From assembly GCF_021513195.1 (NCBI RefSeq), contig NZ_CP090974.1, positions 818,001-882,000 on the forward strand: 64,000 nt of DNA, in the 5' to 3' direction. The position numbers and the translations under genes were made by a program. Positions 32,259 to 41,928 of this stretch are shown in pieces (the stretch's first letter is position 1; each line of letters starts with the position of its first letter). This DNA is from Shewanella sp. OMA3-2. GTDB taxonomy: Bacteria > Pseudomonadota > Gammaproteobacteria > Enterobacterales > Shewanellaceae. Under the pieces are notes generated by a model that had not been told where the DNA came from, searched no databases, and saw only the letters and a program-made list of their open reading frames with translations.

Positions 32259-33485
32259 ATGAAACGAACATACTTTATGGCAATATCTAAGTTGGATCAT
32301 ATACCGCACTCCCGTTTGTCAGGCATATTACTTGTTGTGGGTATTTTGCTTATTGCGGCTAATTTACGTGCTCCTTTCACCGGAATTGCCCCTGTGTTGG
32401 CGCAAATTATTGATCACTTTGGTTTTAGTGGATCACAAGCGGGCTTTTTAACTACCTTACCGCTAATTGCTTTTGCCGTTATTTCCCCTATGGCCGCCAC
32501 GCTTGCTAGAAAACAAGGGTTAGAGCATGCGCTATTTATTGCTTTAATACTTATTATGGTGGGTATTGCCTCTCGGTTTGTAAACTCAGCTGCAATGTTA
32601 TTTATTGGCACAACTATTATTGGCGTGGGCATTGCCATTGCTAATGTGTTATTGCCTAGTTTAATTAAGCGTGATTTTGCCACTAAAGTAGCACTAATGA
32701 CGTCAGCCTATGTGTTAACTATGGGAGTAACATCAGGTGGTTTTTCAGCGATGGTATTTCCGCTGAGCCAGTTAAACGGTTTGGGGTGGCAACTTGCACT
32801 TGGCTCAGCTGCAATATTGACGTTAGCCAGTTTAATTATATGGACTGCACAATTAGGTAAACATACTCGTCCCGCTAATATTGCGCCGCTATCTGCCACC
32901 GCAAAAAGTGTATGGCGTTATTTATTAGCCTGGCAAATTACCTTATTACTCGGGTTAAACTCTTTATTAACTTATATCATTATTACTTGGCTGCCGAGTA
33001 TTCTTACCGATACTGGCCACTCTGCGATACAAGCTGGTACTTATCACGGCGCTTTTCAAATAGCGACAGCATTACCTGGTTTGGTGTTAATCCCTTTACT
33101 GACTAAGTTAAAAGATCAGCGTGCATTAAGCTTTATTTTGGGCATGTTCAGTGCTGTAAGTGTATTAGGATTACTGTATATGCCTCATTATGCTTTTGCA
33201 TGGACGATAACTTTAGGCTTTAGTTCTGGGGCATGTTTTATTTTGGGATTATCATTTATTAGTTTACGCACAGATAGTGCACAACAGGCGGCCTCGCTTT
33301 CTGGTATGTCACAATGTATGGGTTATTCTCTGGCGGCTGTAGGGCCTATGATTGCTGGATCGCTCCACTCTACAACAGGAAGTTGGGATGCTGCATTATG
33401 GTTATGCGCTATTGCGGCGGTATTGTGTGCATTGTTTGGCTTAGGTGGTGGTAGAAATACCACATTAGAAAAATCTACCGACTAA
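32259..33485 (+). CDS. MFS transporter of the CynX/NimT family
   Basis: The 408-residue protein has twelve predicted helices. The first ends in ANLRAPFTGIAPVLAQI, a signature of the CynX/NimT (cyanate/2-nitroimidazole) group, and the last third contains LSFISLRTDSAQQAASLSGM. It is divergent from an AraC regulator, as yeaN is from yeaM. The ATG at 32259 has GAGG only one base upstream, which is tight; the ATG at 32277 is a possible alternative start. Confidence 0.85.
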   Translation: MKRTYFMAISKLDHIPHSRLSGILLVVGILLIAANLRAPFTGIAPVLAQIIDHFGFSGSQAGFLTTLPLIAFAVISPMAATLARKQGLEHALFIALILIMVGIASRFVNSAAMLFIGTTIIGVGIAIANVLLPSLIKRDFATKVALMTSAYVLTMGVTSGGFSAMVFPLSQLNGLGWQLALGSAAILTLASLIIWTAQLGKHTRPANIAPLSATAKSVWRYLLAWQITLLLGLNSLLTYIIITWLPSILTDTGHSAIQAGTYHGAFQIATALPGLVLIPLLTKLKDQRALSFILGMFSAVSVLGLLYMPHYAFAWTITLGFSSGACFILGLSFISLRTDSAQQAASLSGMSQCMGYSLAAVGPMIAGSLHSTTGSWDAALWLCAIAAVLCALFGLGGGRNTTLEKSTD

Positions 33486-33730
33486 GCTATAGCTTTATGC
33501 TTAGTCAGCGATAGCGTTTCTACCAGTAATGTTCTCGGTTAGTATTCATTAATATACCTATTAAGTGGTTGTCCGCGCCTAGCTTGCGCAGCAGCAACTG
33601 GGCAAGCCAATACCGTTCAGGTTCAATTAAATAAACCTTGATATGGTAAGTGCTTAACGCATAATTCTACTGTTAACCCAAACCAGTTTTATGCAATCTT
33701 GATAGTATTTCTACTCCAATAGGTAAAATA

Positions 33731-34324
33731 ATGATAACAACTCCTATGTTAAAAACCGTGACCTTTTCTCTCGCCATAAGTGCATTGGCTTCATCTTCTG
33801 TGCTGGCGGCTGATGCTACCCAAGAGCAATATTTTGATGCTTTATCCGCTCAGTGTGGCAAAGCATTTGAAGGCGTTGTTACTGCTGGTAGCAGTGCTGA
33901 TGATGGCTTTAGTGGCAAGAAATTAGTGATGCATGTACGTGAGTGCAGCGACACTGAATTGAAAGTGCCATTTCATGTTGGCGACGACCATTCTCGTACT
34001 TGGGTAATCAGCAAAACCGAAACCGGTTTACGCTTAAAGCATGATCACCGCCATAAAGATGGTACAGAAGATAAAGTCACTATGTACGGTGGCGATACCA
34101 TAGATTCTGGCACCGTTACCCAACAATCATTTCCAGTTGATGCAGAGTCTATTGCAAACTTTAAACAGAATGGTCTAGACCAGTCAGTAACGAATGTATG
34201 GCACATGTATATTGAGCCAAACTCATTTACTTATCGCCTTACCCGCGAAGCTCGTGATTTTAGAGTTGATTTTGACTTAACCAAACCAGTAGCATTACCG
34301 CCAACGCCTTGGGGGCATAAGTAA
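33731..34324 (+). CDS. Conserved periplasmic protein of unknown function
   Basis: A 197-residue precursor with a clear Sec signal peptide (cleavage after SSVLA, about residue 26). The mature part has one Cys pair (AQCGKAF and RECSDTE), a histidine-rich patch (LKHDHRHKDG, about 98-107) and a C-terminal PTPWGHK. No known catalytic motif is recognised. AGG lies 9 bases before the ATG. It is the last gene before the accessory amino-sugar locus. Confidence 0.7.
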   Translation: MITTPMLKTVTFSLAISALASSSVLAADATQEQYFDALSAQCGKAFEGVVTAGSSADDGFSGKKLVMHVRECSDTELKVPFHVGDDHSRTWVISKTETGLRLKHDHRHKDGTEDKVTMYGGDTIDSGTVTQQSFPVDAESIANFKQNGLDQSVTNVWHMYIEPNSFTYRLTREARDFRVDFDLTKPVALPPTPWGHK

Positions 34325-34740
34325 CAGTCGATTAAGTTAAAGGTTGAGCCAAGCTTTTGCTGAGTAAAGGTAAGTGGGTGTTATTTAAACTGGCCACTTA
34401 ACCATTGCCAGCAGCTTGGCTATATGTAAATACTTCTTCGGGACGCTGTACGGCATCCGTGGCCGCTTAACGAAAACATCCCTGTTTTCGATACCCTCAA
34501 CCGCATCTACACTTCGCCATTCAATTTCTTCGATTTAGCCTAATTAGGATATATCTATACAAGTATCTATTTTTAATAATAAATTCAGATATAAATGTGA
34601 CAGAAAATCTTGAATTAAATCCACAAATCAGAGTAGAGTATAACCACTACACATGACGTGTTAGTCTTTATTAATCGAACCAATACCAATAATCTATTGG
34701 TAAATAGTTGGCACAGGGTTAACGTTATACAAGACATCTC
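34325..34740. other. Non-coding region with hairpin-bearing repeat-like sequence
   Basis: No gene is seen. The stretch at about 34430-34545 is more GC-rich than its surroundings and contains a perfect 8-bp hairpin CGAAAACA-TCCC-TGTTTTCG (34471-34490). The block resembles a dispersed repeat or a decayed element, but no terminal repeats or transposase were found. Confidence 0.4.
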
Positions 34741-34839
34741 TCATTCAATTGCCCATTTTGCTCGAAATACGTGCTATTCCAACTAGCGATAATAATAAAA
34801 AATAAAATGGCTGCCTGAGGTAGCCATTTTTATTGGGTA
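34741..34839. repeat. Left copy of a diverged ~100-bp direct repeat flanking the amino-sugar locus
   Basis: Starts TCATTCAATT and ends TTTATTGGGTA, like the copy at 47178-47280, in the same orientation. By eye roughly four of five bases agree with a few small gaps. It includes a hairpin, ATGGCTGCC / GGTAGCCAT with flanking A and T runs (34804-34831), that would terminate the hexosaminidase transcript coming from the right. Confidence 0.75.
34804..34831. terminator. Terminator downstream of the hexosaminidase gene
   Basis: AAAATGGCTGCC / GGTAGCCATTTT pairs over 12 bases (one G-T) with a TGA loop and T runs on both strands. It lies in the left flanking repeat, about 160 bases beyond the minus-strand stop at 34994. 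Confidence 0.75.
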
Positions 34840-34993
34840 CAAGATGTAATGAGCCCCATGCAGGCGAGGGCAAGTTATTCCGCTAGCGAGCAAAAAACAC
34901 AAGATAGCAGCCTGCCAAGGCTTACGCAGTGGAAACTATTAAGCGTAAACCTGAGCAATGCGCAATGCTGTGGAAATGATACTTGCTTTAAGG

Positions 34994-37612
34994 CTACAGA
35001 TGTAACGTCCTGCCTTTACGTGTGCCGTCAGCACTTATGGCTCTAATATTTATTGACCCGTTTACTTTTACCTCAGAGGTGTAAGGTATCCATTTCGCAG
35101 CGTCTTGGTTGGGCGCTTGAGCTTTATCAATATCACTTTGTTTTAAGACTTGCTGATATTCAATGGCGATACCAGGGAAGGGAACGATAACCTTTAAATG
35201 ACCGTCTTCAATTTTAGCTCCAACGGTAGGGATGCGATAAAATACGTCATATTTTGCTAGTTTCGCTAACTCTTTATTGCCAACGGTAGTAGCGAATCGC
35301 TGCCAGTCCAGCTCTCTTGCTTGCTGTGCTTGTTGGGTAAAGTAGCCTGTGTTTTTATCGTAGACCTTACCTGAGTAGTCGTATTTAAGTTCCCATTCTG
35401 CTTTATGCCAAGCACGCTCAGCTAAGGCGAGTAGACGTGGAAAAAGCATAAACTCGGCTTGTTGATCGCTTCTTATCATCTCACTCCATAAATGTCCCTG
35501 CATACCTTTGTAGCGTACGCCTGGTGCAAGTGGAGTGTTGCTGTCATCAGTGCGGTAGGGGTGATTGGTGCTATCAAACCAAAACTCGGCGTGAGCCGGT
35601 AGATTATCTGGCATAAACTCAAACACTTTACGGGTGCTAATGTTTCTTGCTGCCCAATGGTTTCCAGGTTCTTCTGGGTGTGCTTGATATGGGAAGTCAA
35701 AATAGGTGGCTTCAGGTGTTGATATGACAGTATCCCAGCGATAATTAGCCTGTTTATGGGTAGGGATATGGCCTTTTTCGAACAGCAATGACCATGAGTT
35801 GGTTTGTACTTGAGCTGGCATATTCTGTGGGCGAGTTTCCCCCATACCATCGTTCCAACCCGCTACTTTTATACTCTTGCCTAACAACATGGCTGATATA
35901 CGTTCAATGAAGTAGCCATTGAGGGTGTGTAGCCCCGCAATTTGGTCTGCTTTTTGGCTTCTTAATATGTCACAAGCTGGCGAGTCTATCCAAGCACCTG
36001 CTGTTTCATCGGCGCCAATATGATAGGTATTTAGTGGTGTTCCTGCTTGTTGATGAATGGCTTGAACTTCACTAATCACCTTGTCGATAAAGTCATACGT
36101 TGACTCTAAACAAACGTTCAGCGTGTTATCCGAGTAATGTTGAATCGAGCTATATTGAGTTTTGTCCTCAGGTTCGACTAAGCGATATTGGTTGGCTTTA
36201 TCACTTTCCCCTTTCGATAAGTAGTGTTGATATCTGGCTTCCATGGCGTGGATTGCTGCGCGGCTATGACCGGGCATGTCCAGTGAAGGAATGACTTGTA
36301 TATGCCTCGCTTTGGCAAAAGCTAGAATCTCTTGGTAGTCCTTTACACTGTAGTAGCCATCACTTTGGCTCACTCCGCTAATATCACTGCCAAGCTGTGG
36401 CATTAGGCATTTATCGGGAGCATTAAAACATCGCTTTGATCCTACGTTAGTGAGCTCTGGTAGCCCAGGGACTTCGATGCGCCAACCTTCGTCATCGGCA
36501 AGGTGAAGATGCAGTTTGTTGAGCTTATATGCCGCCATCTGGTCAATAGTTTTTAAGAGAAATGCTTTAGATAAAAAGTTTCGTGCGACATCAATATGCA
36601 AACCTCTAAAGGCATATCGAGGTTGATCATTGATCGCTAGTGAAGGGATGGTCTGGTCATCAATGGAGACTAAACCGGCGAGGGAGATAAGCCCGTAAAA
36701 GGCGCCAGTATCTGTTTTGGCATTGATGGTGATGCCGCGCTGTTGGCTGATAAAGCGGTAACCTTCATTATCCATAGCGACGTTATTATCGACGTTAATC
36801 GTTACCGGTAAACCTTGGGAGTTTAGGTGAAAACCAAATAAATTGAGTCTGGCAATGGCGGGAATGAGTGATTCTACCGATATCCCCTGCAAGTTCAATG
36901 CTAAACCATTATCAAGCTTGATTTTGACATCAGAAAGCACCTTGGTCGATGTGGGTTGTGGTACTAAGCTGCTGCTGACATCTATGTTATCAGGCACCTT
37001 GGCGGTGTTTGCATAAAGGTATGCAGCATCAGCCCAGCGGGTGTTATCGGTAGGGGTTAATTTAAATTGAGACTGTTTGTTGGTAAAAGGCAGCAAGTAA
37101 TTTTGAGTTTCAAGCCCTGTTTCCGGATCGATACCAGTACGGGTGCTGTCGATGATTTTGGCGCTTAGCCCATCTGCATGAACAAAGTAGTTGGGCATAA
37201 ACTCTGAGCGCGTAATCTGAGTTCCATAGCTATAAAATTCAATGCTAATAGGGTGGTTTGCTTTAAAGCCAGTAAACTTATCTGTAGGAGTGATGCGGTG
37301 CAAATCGCCATTGATATGATGGATAGTAAACTCGTCAGAATAGTCGACCTGTACTGGGGTTAACTGGCTAAAGTAGATCCCCCAACCTTCAATGTCAGGG
37401 TTGAAGTCTTGAGGATATAGCAGATGAATTTTAGATAAATAGCACTGTTCAAGTTCGTTAGGGCAGTTTTGTGGGTTTGAGTCGATAAATTCATGTTGCA
37501 CCTGTAGCCCATGGGCCAGTTTGTTGATTGTTATCTGGCTGGTGGCCATTGCTGAATGGCTCGAAAGACTAAAGAGTGCGAGTAAACTAATCAGTATTTT
37601 ATTATTATGCAT
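34994..37612 (-). CDS. Secreted beta-N-acetylhexosaminidase (chitobiase, GH20)
   Basis: Hydrolyses terminal GlcNAc from chito-oligosaccharides. The 872-residue precursor has a signal peptide (cleavage after SAMA, about residue 23), a chitobiase carbohydrate-binding-like N-terminal domain (about 25-190), a GH20b domain (about 240-330), the GH20 barrel with HLHLADDEGWRIE, and the catalytic Asp-Glu pair in IGADETAG, followed by a small C-terminal domain. Length matches Vibrio/Serratia chitobiases. It is the last gene of an apparent MFS-ROK-hexosaminidase operon; only four bases separate it from the ROK gene. AGGT lies 7 bases before the ATG. Confidence 0.93.
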   Translation of the reverse strand: MHNNKILISLLALFSLSSHSAMATSQITINKLAHGLQVQHEFIDSNPQNCPNELEQCYLSKIHLLYPQDFNPDIEGWGIYFSQLTPVQVDYSDEFTIHHINGDLHRITPTDKFTGFKANHPISIEFYSYGTQITRSEFMPNYFVHADGLSAKIIDSTRTGIDPETGLETQNYLLPFTNKQSQFKLTPTDNTRWADAAYLYANTAKVPDNIDVSSSLVPQPTSTKVLSDVKIKLDNGLALNLQGISVESLIPAIARLNLFGFHLNSQGLPVTINVDNNVAMDNEGYRFISQQRGITINAKTDTGAFYGLISLAGLVSIDDQTIPSLAINDQPRYAFRGLHIDVARNFLSKAFLLKTIDQMAAYKLNKLHLHLADDEGWRIEVPGLPELTNVGSKRCFNAPDKCLMPQLGSDISGVSQSDGYYSVKDYQEILAFAKARHIQVIPSLDMPGHSRAAIHAMEARYQHYLSKGESDKANQYRLVEPEDKTQYSSIQHYSDNTLNVCLESTYDFIDKVISEVQAIHQQAGTPLNTYHIGADETAGAWIDSPACDILRSQKADQIAGLHTLNGYFIERISAMLLGKSIKVAGWNDGMGETRPQNMPAQVQTNSWSLLFEKGHIPTHKQANYRWDTVISTPEATYFDFPYQAHPEEPGNHWAARNISTRKVFEFMPDNLPAHAEFWFDSTNHPYRTDDSNTPLAPGVRYKGMQGHLWSEMIRSDQQAEFMLFPRLLALAERAWHKAEWELKYDYSGKVYDKNTGYFTQQAQQARELDWQRFATTVGNKELAKLAKYDVFYRIPTVGAKIEDGHLKVIVPFPGIAIEYQQVLKQSDIDKAQAPNQDAAKWIPYTSEVKVNGSINIRAISADGTRKGRTLHL

Positions 37613-37616
37613 AGTG

Positions 37617-38468
37617 TTACCTAACAGATTCTAAATGCAGTTGTGCAGCACCTAATAGGGCACTGTTACTTTGAGTTGATTGAACGATTACCAGATTATC
37701 GACTACTTTTTGGTAGGGAAACGTGGATAATCCTTGCCTGACACCTTCGATAAATAGATCAAAAGAGTGCGCGACTGAGCCACCGATAACAATGACTTGA
37801 GGGTCGATTATCAGTAATAGATAAGAGATGGCCTGTGCTAAATGCAGACCAAATTGTTCGAAGGCGTCAATGGCTTCTTTATTGCCTGATCTAGCTTGCT
37901 TGGCAAGTGTGGCACCATTGACGCCATACTCAATGTCGAAGAATCGCCCAGAGCAATAGTCATCAATAGAGGAGTTGAGGTATTGCACTTCACCCACTTC
38001 ACCTGCGCTGCAGTTACGCCCTTGGTAGAGTTGGTTTTGAATGACAAAACCAGCACCCACTCCAGTACCTAAACATAAGCCGACAATAGCATCATAGCCT
38101 TTGCCTGCACCAAAAATGTGTTCACCTACGGTAAAACAGTTAACGTCGTTATTAACATAAACTTTGAGTTTGAAATGGGCTTCAAGCCTGTCTTTTAAAG
38201 CAAACTCTTGCCATGAAGGAATATTCACTGCGTTATAAACCACCCCTAGCTGAGTATCAACAATACAAGGCACCCCTATGGCGATGCCTACAGTGCTTGG
38301 TAGTAAAAAAGCGTCAATGCAGTGAATAATAAAACGCTCAATATCATCAGAGCTGGAAGTTGCGTAAAACTCGTATGCATGCGATTGTTCGATTACACCG
38401 TTAACGTAACGGCCTGCATTGATTTTAGTGCCACCAATATCGAGAGTGACAATGGAAGGAAAACTCAT
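37617..38468 (-). CDS. ROK-family sugar kinase lacking the usual zinc-site motif
   Basis: A 283-residue ROK protein without a helix-turn-helix, so a kinase rather than a repressor. The ATP-binding DIGGTKINAGR (10-20) and catalytic NNDVNCF are present, and LCLGTGVGAGF is conserved. The normal GE(V/F)GH histidine is Glu (GEVGE), and the cysteine cluster CxCGxxGCxE is replaced by DDYCSGRFF, so the structural zinc site of NagK-type enzymes appears lost. It probably phosphorylates GlcNAc or a related sugar brought in by the upstream permease. Regulation is likely shared with its operon neighbours. Confidence 0.82.
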   Translation of the reverse strand: MSFPSIVTLDIGGTKINAGRYVNGVIEQSHAYEFYATSSSDDIERFIIHCIDAFLLPSTVGIAIGVPCIVDTQLGVVYNAVNIPSWQEFALKDRLEAHFKLKVYVNNDVNCFTVGEHIFGAGKGYDAIVGLCLGTGVGAGFVIQNQLYQGRNCSAGEVGEVQYLNSSIDDYCSGRFFDIEYGVNGATLAKQARSGNKEAIDAFEQFGLHLAQAISYLLLIIDPQVIVIGGSVAHSFDLFIEGVRQGLSTFPYQKVVDNLVIVQSTQSNSALLGAAQLHLESVR

Positions 38469-38545
38469 ATTAAACCTAGACGTTACTCTGCTTTTAATGA
38501 CAGATTAATTAAGATGGTTACTTGTTTTTATTAAGCGTGTGTACG

Positions 38546-39826
38546 CTACAAGTTACTTGTTTTGACCGTGTCTTTATTGCTGTTTTTAAATAGATTAATT
38601 GTCTTATTATGAATAAGTGGCTTGGCCCAGAAACCGACGCCGAATATGTAAAATAGAGTAATATAAATCACGATCATGCCTAAACGGAGATTACCGGATA
38701 GGTCAGCTATTACGCCGATTATGGGGGAGGCGAGTCCGCCGCCAATAATTCCGGTACACAGAATGCCTGCCACCGAACCATGGTGCTCAGCAACTGAATT
38801 AAGCGCGAGTGAGAAGATCACTGACCACATAACAGAGAGGAAAAAGCCGACTAATGGGAATGCGACTAATGCCAGCTGCGTATGGCCAAATAGCGCCAAA
38901 GTGAGCGACACTATCGCGCTAAGCGAGAATATTTTTAATACGAGTCTGCTGTCTAGAAACTTCACTAACACGAGCCCAAGCAAACAGCCAAGGGTTAGCA
39001 TCAACCAAAATTGACTCAACACGTCTACGCCTTCTGTAAGAGGGTCTAATCCGTGGTACTCTTGCAAAAAAATAGAAATAAAATTAGCTACACCTTGCTC
39101 TGTTCCAACGTAGGCCGCAATCGCAATAAAGAAGAGTAAGATTTTCTTATCTTTAAACAGCGTGATATATACTTTTATGGCACCGACCGATTCAGTGTTC
39201 TTACGGTTTACCTTAGGAAATTTAAGCATGATGATTAGCGCTAACATCACCAAAGAGATCAGGGCGAATATCCAGTACATCGACACCCAAGTCATATTGG
39301 CAGGAACGAGTGTCTGAAGTGTGCTGATCAAAAAATTGTTACTCTCAGGTTCTTCAATGGCAAGCACGACCTTGCTGTAGACTAAAGGGCTAAGGGCACC
39401 TGCAGCACCAAAAAGAAGTTGACCAGAAACCGAGTAGAAGGCGAAATGCTCCTCCCCCCCAACTACCCTTAATAGAGGGTTAATCGCAACTTGTAGCATG
39501 GCCATCCCAGTGCCAATTAAGAATAGTGAGAACATGGCCATGTAGAAACTTGGCGATATTGCGAATATAGATGAGCCTAAGGCGGCCATCATAAATGCCA
39601 TAAAGAGTACGGTTTTTTCACTCAATCTATCGACCAATATTCCCGAGGGGATAGACATGACGCCATAGGCCACAAAAAATGAAAAAGGTAAAAAACCGGC
39701 TATTGCTAGGCTTAAATTAAAGTCCGCGACCAGCGAGGGAAATAGCGGGCCAAGTATATTAGTGATGAATGACACCACAAAAAATGTCAGTAAAACTAAG
39801 GCCAAAATCAGCGTGTTTTTATTCAT
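38546..39826 (-). CDS. FucP-like MFS sugar permease
   Basis: The 426-residue protein has twelve helices. The block LQVAINPLLRVVGGEEHFAF (about 110-130) is the hallmark of the FucP/NagP-type sugar:proton symporter group, followed by QLLFGAAGALSPLVYS. NagP of Shewanella, a GlcNAc permease, belongs to the same group, so amino-sugar or chitobiose uptake is a fair inference. It is the first gene of the operon with the ROK kinase and hexosaminidase. Confidence 0.82.
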   Translation of the reverse strand: MNKNTLILALVLLTFFVVSFITNILGPLFPSLVADFNLSLAIAGFLPFSFFVAYGVMSIPSGILVDRLSEKTVLFMAFMMAALGSSIFAISPSFYMAMFSLFLIGTGMAMLQVAINPLLRVVGGEEHFAFYSVSGQLLFGAAGALSPLVYSKVVLAIEEPESNNFLISTLQTLVPANMTWVSMYWIFALISLVMLALIIMLKFPKVNRKNTESVGAIKVYITLFKDKKILLFFIAIAAYVGTEQGVANFISIFLQEYHGLDPLTEGVDVLSQFWLMLTLGCLLGLVLVKFLDSRLVLKIFSLSAIVSLTLALFGHTQLALVAFPLVGFFLSVMWSVIFSLALNSVAEHHGSVAGILCTGIIGGGLASPIIGVIADLSGNLRLGMIVIYITLFYIFGVGFWAKPLIHNKTINLFKNSNKDTVKTSNL

Positions 39827-40096
39827 CTTTCAGCATCCTTTGCGTGATTAATATCTAGTGTATATATAAGGTATTAGGTGTCGCTCGATTTAGTTTAATT
39901 AACGTAACTTTTATTATTTTTATATAAAATTATTTTCTGTAACGCTTATACTGCCTGTATTTAAAGTTTGTAGAGATATTAAACTATCAACTTATGATAC
40001 TTTTCAACTGCTGTTGATTTTTTACATTGGCTGGCTATTTATTACTGTTATATTTTTTTATCAACATCATTCTTATGCCAAGTTCAGTATAAAGAT
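39827..40096 (-). other. Upstream region of the MFS-ROK-hexosaminidase operon
   Basis: AT-rich, without genes. It should hold the operon promoter on the minus strand; no clear box pair or operator was assigned. Confidence 0.35.
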
Positions 40097-40130
40097 AAAA
40101 GGTCAGTGATTTAATCACTGACCTTTTATT
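40097..40130. terminator. Terminator after the deacetylase gene
   Basis: A 15-bp perfect stem AAAAGGTCAGTGATT / AATCACTGACCTTTT around a single-base turn, with T's on both strands. It isolates the deacetylase from the downstream operon on the same strand. Confidence 0.9.
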
Positions 40131-40176
40131 TTGGCTGCTTAAAAGTGAGCTTGATATATTAACTATTAAGGAGTAA

Positions 40177-41451
40177 TTAGTTGGCTATAAATAGAGTGTC
40201 ACTCACATTTGGCGTCCATGATGTTTGCGAAATGTGGTCTGCAATGATGGTATATTCAAGCCCCATATAAGTGATGACATTTCCTGATTGATAGCTGACA
40301 TTCTCAGACCAAACAGAACTTGGAGTACTTTTTAACCAAAGGTTTGAACTGGCGGTTGGAGCCCAGTTATCCTGAGATGTATGAGCAGATACCGCTTTAT
40401 ATACTGTGTTGTTGTAGGTGACGTAATCACCCGCTTGATAGCTGTTTTCAGTTAACCATTGTGGTGCGTAGTTATCCATAGTATCGAATTTATAACCCGC
40501 TTGTTGTGCTAGTTCGATAAACTTAGCCAGTTTAGGCAGGTTCAACGTTGCCCCTTGTCCACGCTTAGCATCTTCGAATAAAAAATCATGGGTCAAAATA
40601 ATCACTTTGTCTGCGTGCAGTGAATCACCACATGGGAAAGTTTGTGTTTTTGAATTTACGGGGTTTATTGAGATAGGCGCACAGGAGTTTAGTGCAGCAT
40701 CTACATACGTTAAAAAGACTTCAGCTTCTGTTAGGCTGTTGGCTGGAAACGCGATCCCCCAGTTTTCAGGAGCCCAATCAAGGTCCCAGCCGTGAATAAT
40801 ATACTCTTTATCGGCGAGAAGGTTTGATACTACAACCCCAGCTTTTGAACTGTTTGATGGGTTCGCTGGGTCACATATATAACCAGCCTCCCAAGGTTTG
40901 AAATCGTCAGAGGTTGCACATAAACCATCGCCTTTAAGCTCGCCGCTTGAGCGCCAGCCATTAGTGTATGGCAGGCGCGCTAAACTGGCGGCTTTATAGT
41001 TAGGATAGCTTTGAATATTGGGAATATAAGATTCCAATACCGTTAGGTTTTTACTGAACATTGAAGTATCGAAAACGGGATCTTGATATGAGTTAATTTG
41101 GTGATCGCCGGTTGCATTGCACTCAGCTCCGCTTGTAGGACCAAACTCATCAACACAGTTATGTACCATATGATCATAGCTATGATTAGCGACGATATGA
41201 CCACTGTTTAACGTCTGAATTAATGCTGCTAATGCAAGATCTTCATTTTCATCCGCTATACCATCTAAATGCCATGCGTTGATATAGAAAGTGGCTTTAA
41301 TTCCCGCGTTATCTAAGGTTTCAATGAGTGCTGGGGTTGCATTCATCGGGCCATCATCGAAGGTTAAGTAGATAGTTTTGTTATTAGCTTGTGCATATGA
41401 AATAGAAGCAAAAGCAAACGTTAGTGCACAGGTAAGTGATGTTAATTTCAA
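40177..41451 (-). CDS. Secreted chitin-oligosaccharide deacetylase (CE4) with two chitin-binding modules
   Basis: The 424-residue precursor removes acetyl groups from chitin oligosaccharides outside the cell. It has a signal peptide (cleavage after SYAQA, about residue 22) and an NodB/CE4 domain with all five motifs: TFDDGP (motif 1), HSYDH (2, metal ligands), ARLPY (3), GWDLDW (4), ILTHD (5). Two C-terminal CBM5/12-like modules follow (about 335-380 and 382-424), each with the WxxxxxYxxGxxVTY pattern. This is the layout of Vibrio/Shewanella COD, which makes GlcNAc-GlcN from chitobiose. The start codon is TTG, supported by AAGGA 7 bases upstream. Confidence 0.9.
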   Translation of the reverse strand: MKLTSLTCALTFAFASISYAQANNKTIYLTFDDGPMNATPALIETLDNAGIKATFYINAWHLDGIADENEDLALAALIQTLNSGHIVANHSYDHMVHNCVDEFGPTSGAECNATGDHQINSYQDPVFDTSMFSKNLTVLESYIPNIQSYPNYKAASLARLPYTNGWRSSGELKGDGLCATSDDFKPWEAGYICDPANPSNSSKAGVVVSNLLADKEYIIHGWDLDWAPENWGIAFPANSLTEAEVFLTYVDAALNSCAPISINPVNSKTQTFPCGDSLHADKVIILTHDFLFEDAKRGQGATLNLPKLAKFIELAQQAGYKFDTMDNYAPQWLTENSYQAGDYVTYNNTVYKAVSAHTSQDNWAPTASSNLWLKSTPSSVWSENVSYQSGNVITYMGLEYTIIADHISQTSWTPNVSDTLFIAN

Positions 41452-41928
41452 AGTGAGATCCTTAGTGTTATTCAGAGGGAAGAAACATAAATTGCCAATT
41501 ATTTTTATAATCAGTCTTATATTCGTATGAATAACTTAATCCTTGTTGGTCGTCTCTGGTTATAGGATTCACATCTTTTTCTATATTATTCTATGCAATT
41601 TTAGTTTTAATTTTAATTTTAGTTTTAGTTATCTCTTGATGATATTTACTCCTAAGTGGAGTAATAACCTATGAACTATTCATGCTGTTTAGATATGTCA
41701 TGTCTAAAAATACATAGCTAATCTGTCATGATTATTACTCATCTAAGGTTATTTATTCACACTTAAAAGTAACTAAAAATTCACATTTGTTTTTATTTTC
41801 GTCTAAAAATGGATTGTTACGATAGATAAGTATCAGAACTTGATTGAAAGGTACCTAATTGCAGGGGGATATCAGTATAGATTAGTAATGTTTTTTAACA
41901 TTGAATGTGATTGGAACATAGGACTAGC
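41452..41928. promoter_or_regulatory. Divergent control region between deacetylase and TonB receptor
   Basis: 477 bases shared by two divergent genes of the locus. Three copies of CTAAAAAT occur at 41704, 41773 and 41803, two of them extended as GTCTAAAAAT, the last two 30 bases apart. At 41599-41628 there is a TTTTA(G/A) hexamer repeated five times. These could be operator half-sites and a bend or UP-like element, but this is inference. A 5' leader with GTACCT precedes the receptor ATG. Confidence 0.45.

Noticed and set aside
35476..35850. 124-codon open frame inside the hexosaminidase gene
   Set aside because: Shadow frame of a long, conserved GH20 gene with intact catalytic motifs.
41599..41628. 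AT-rich hexamer run as a mobile-element end
   Set aside because: No transposase, inverted termini or target duplication nearby; more likely simple-sequence DNA.
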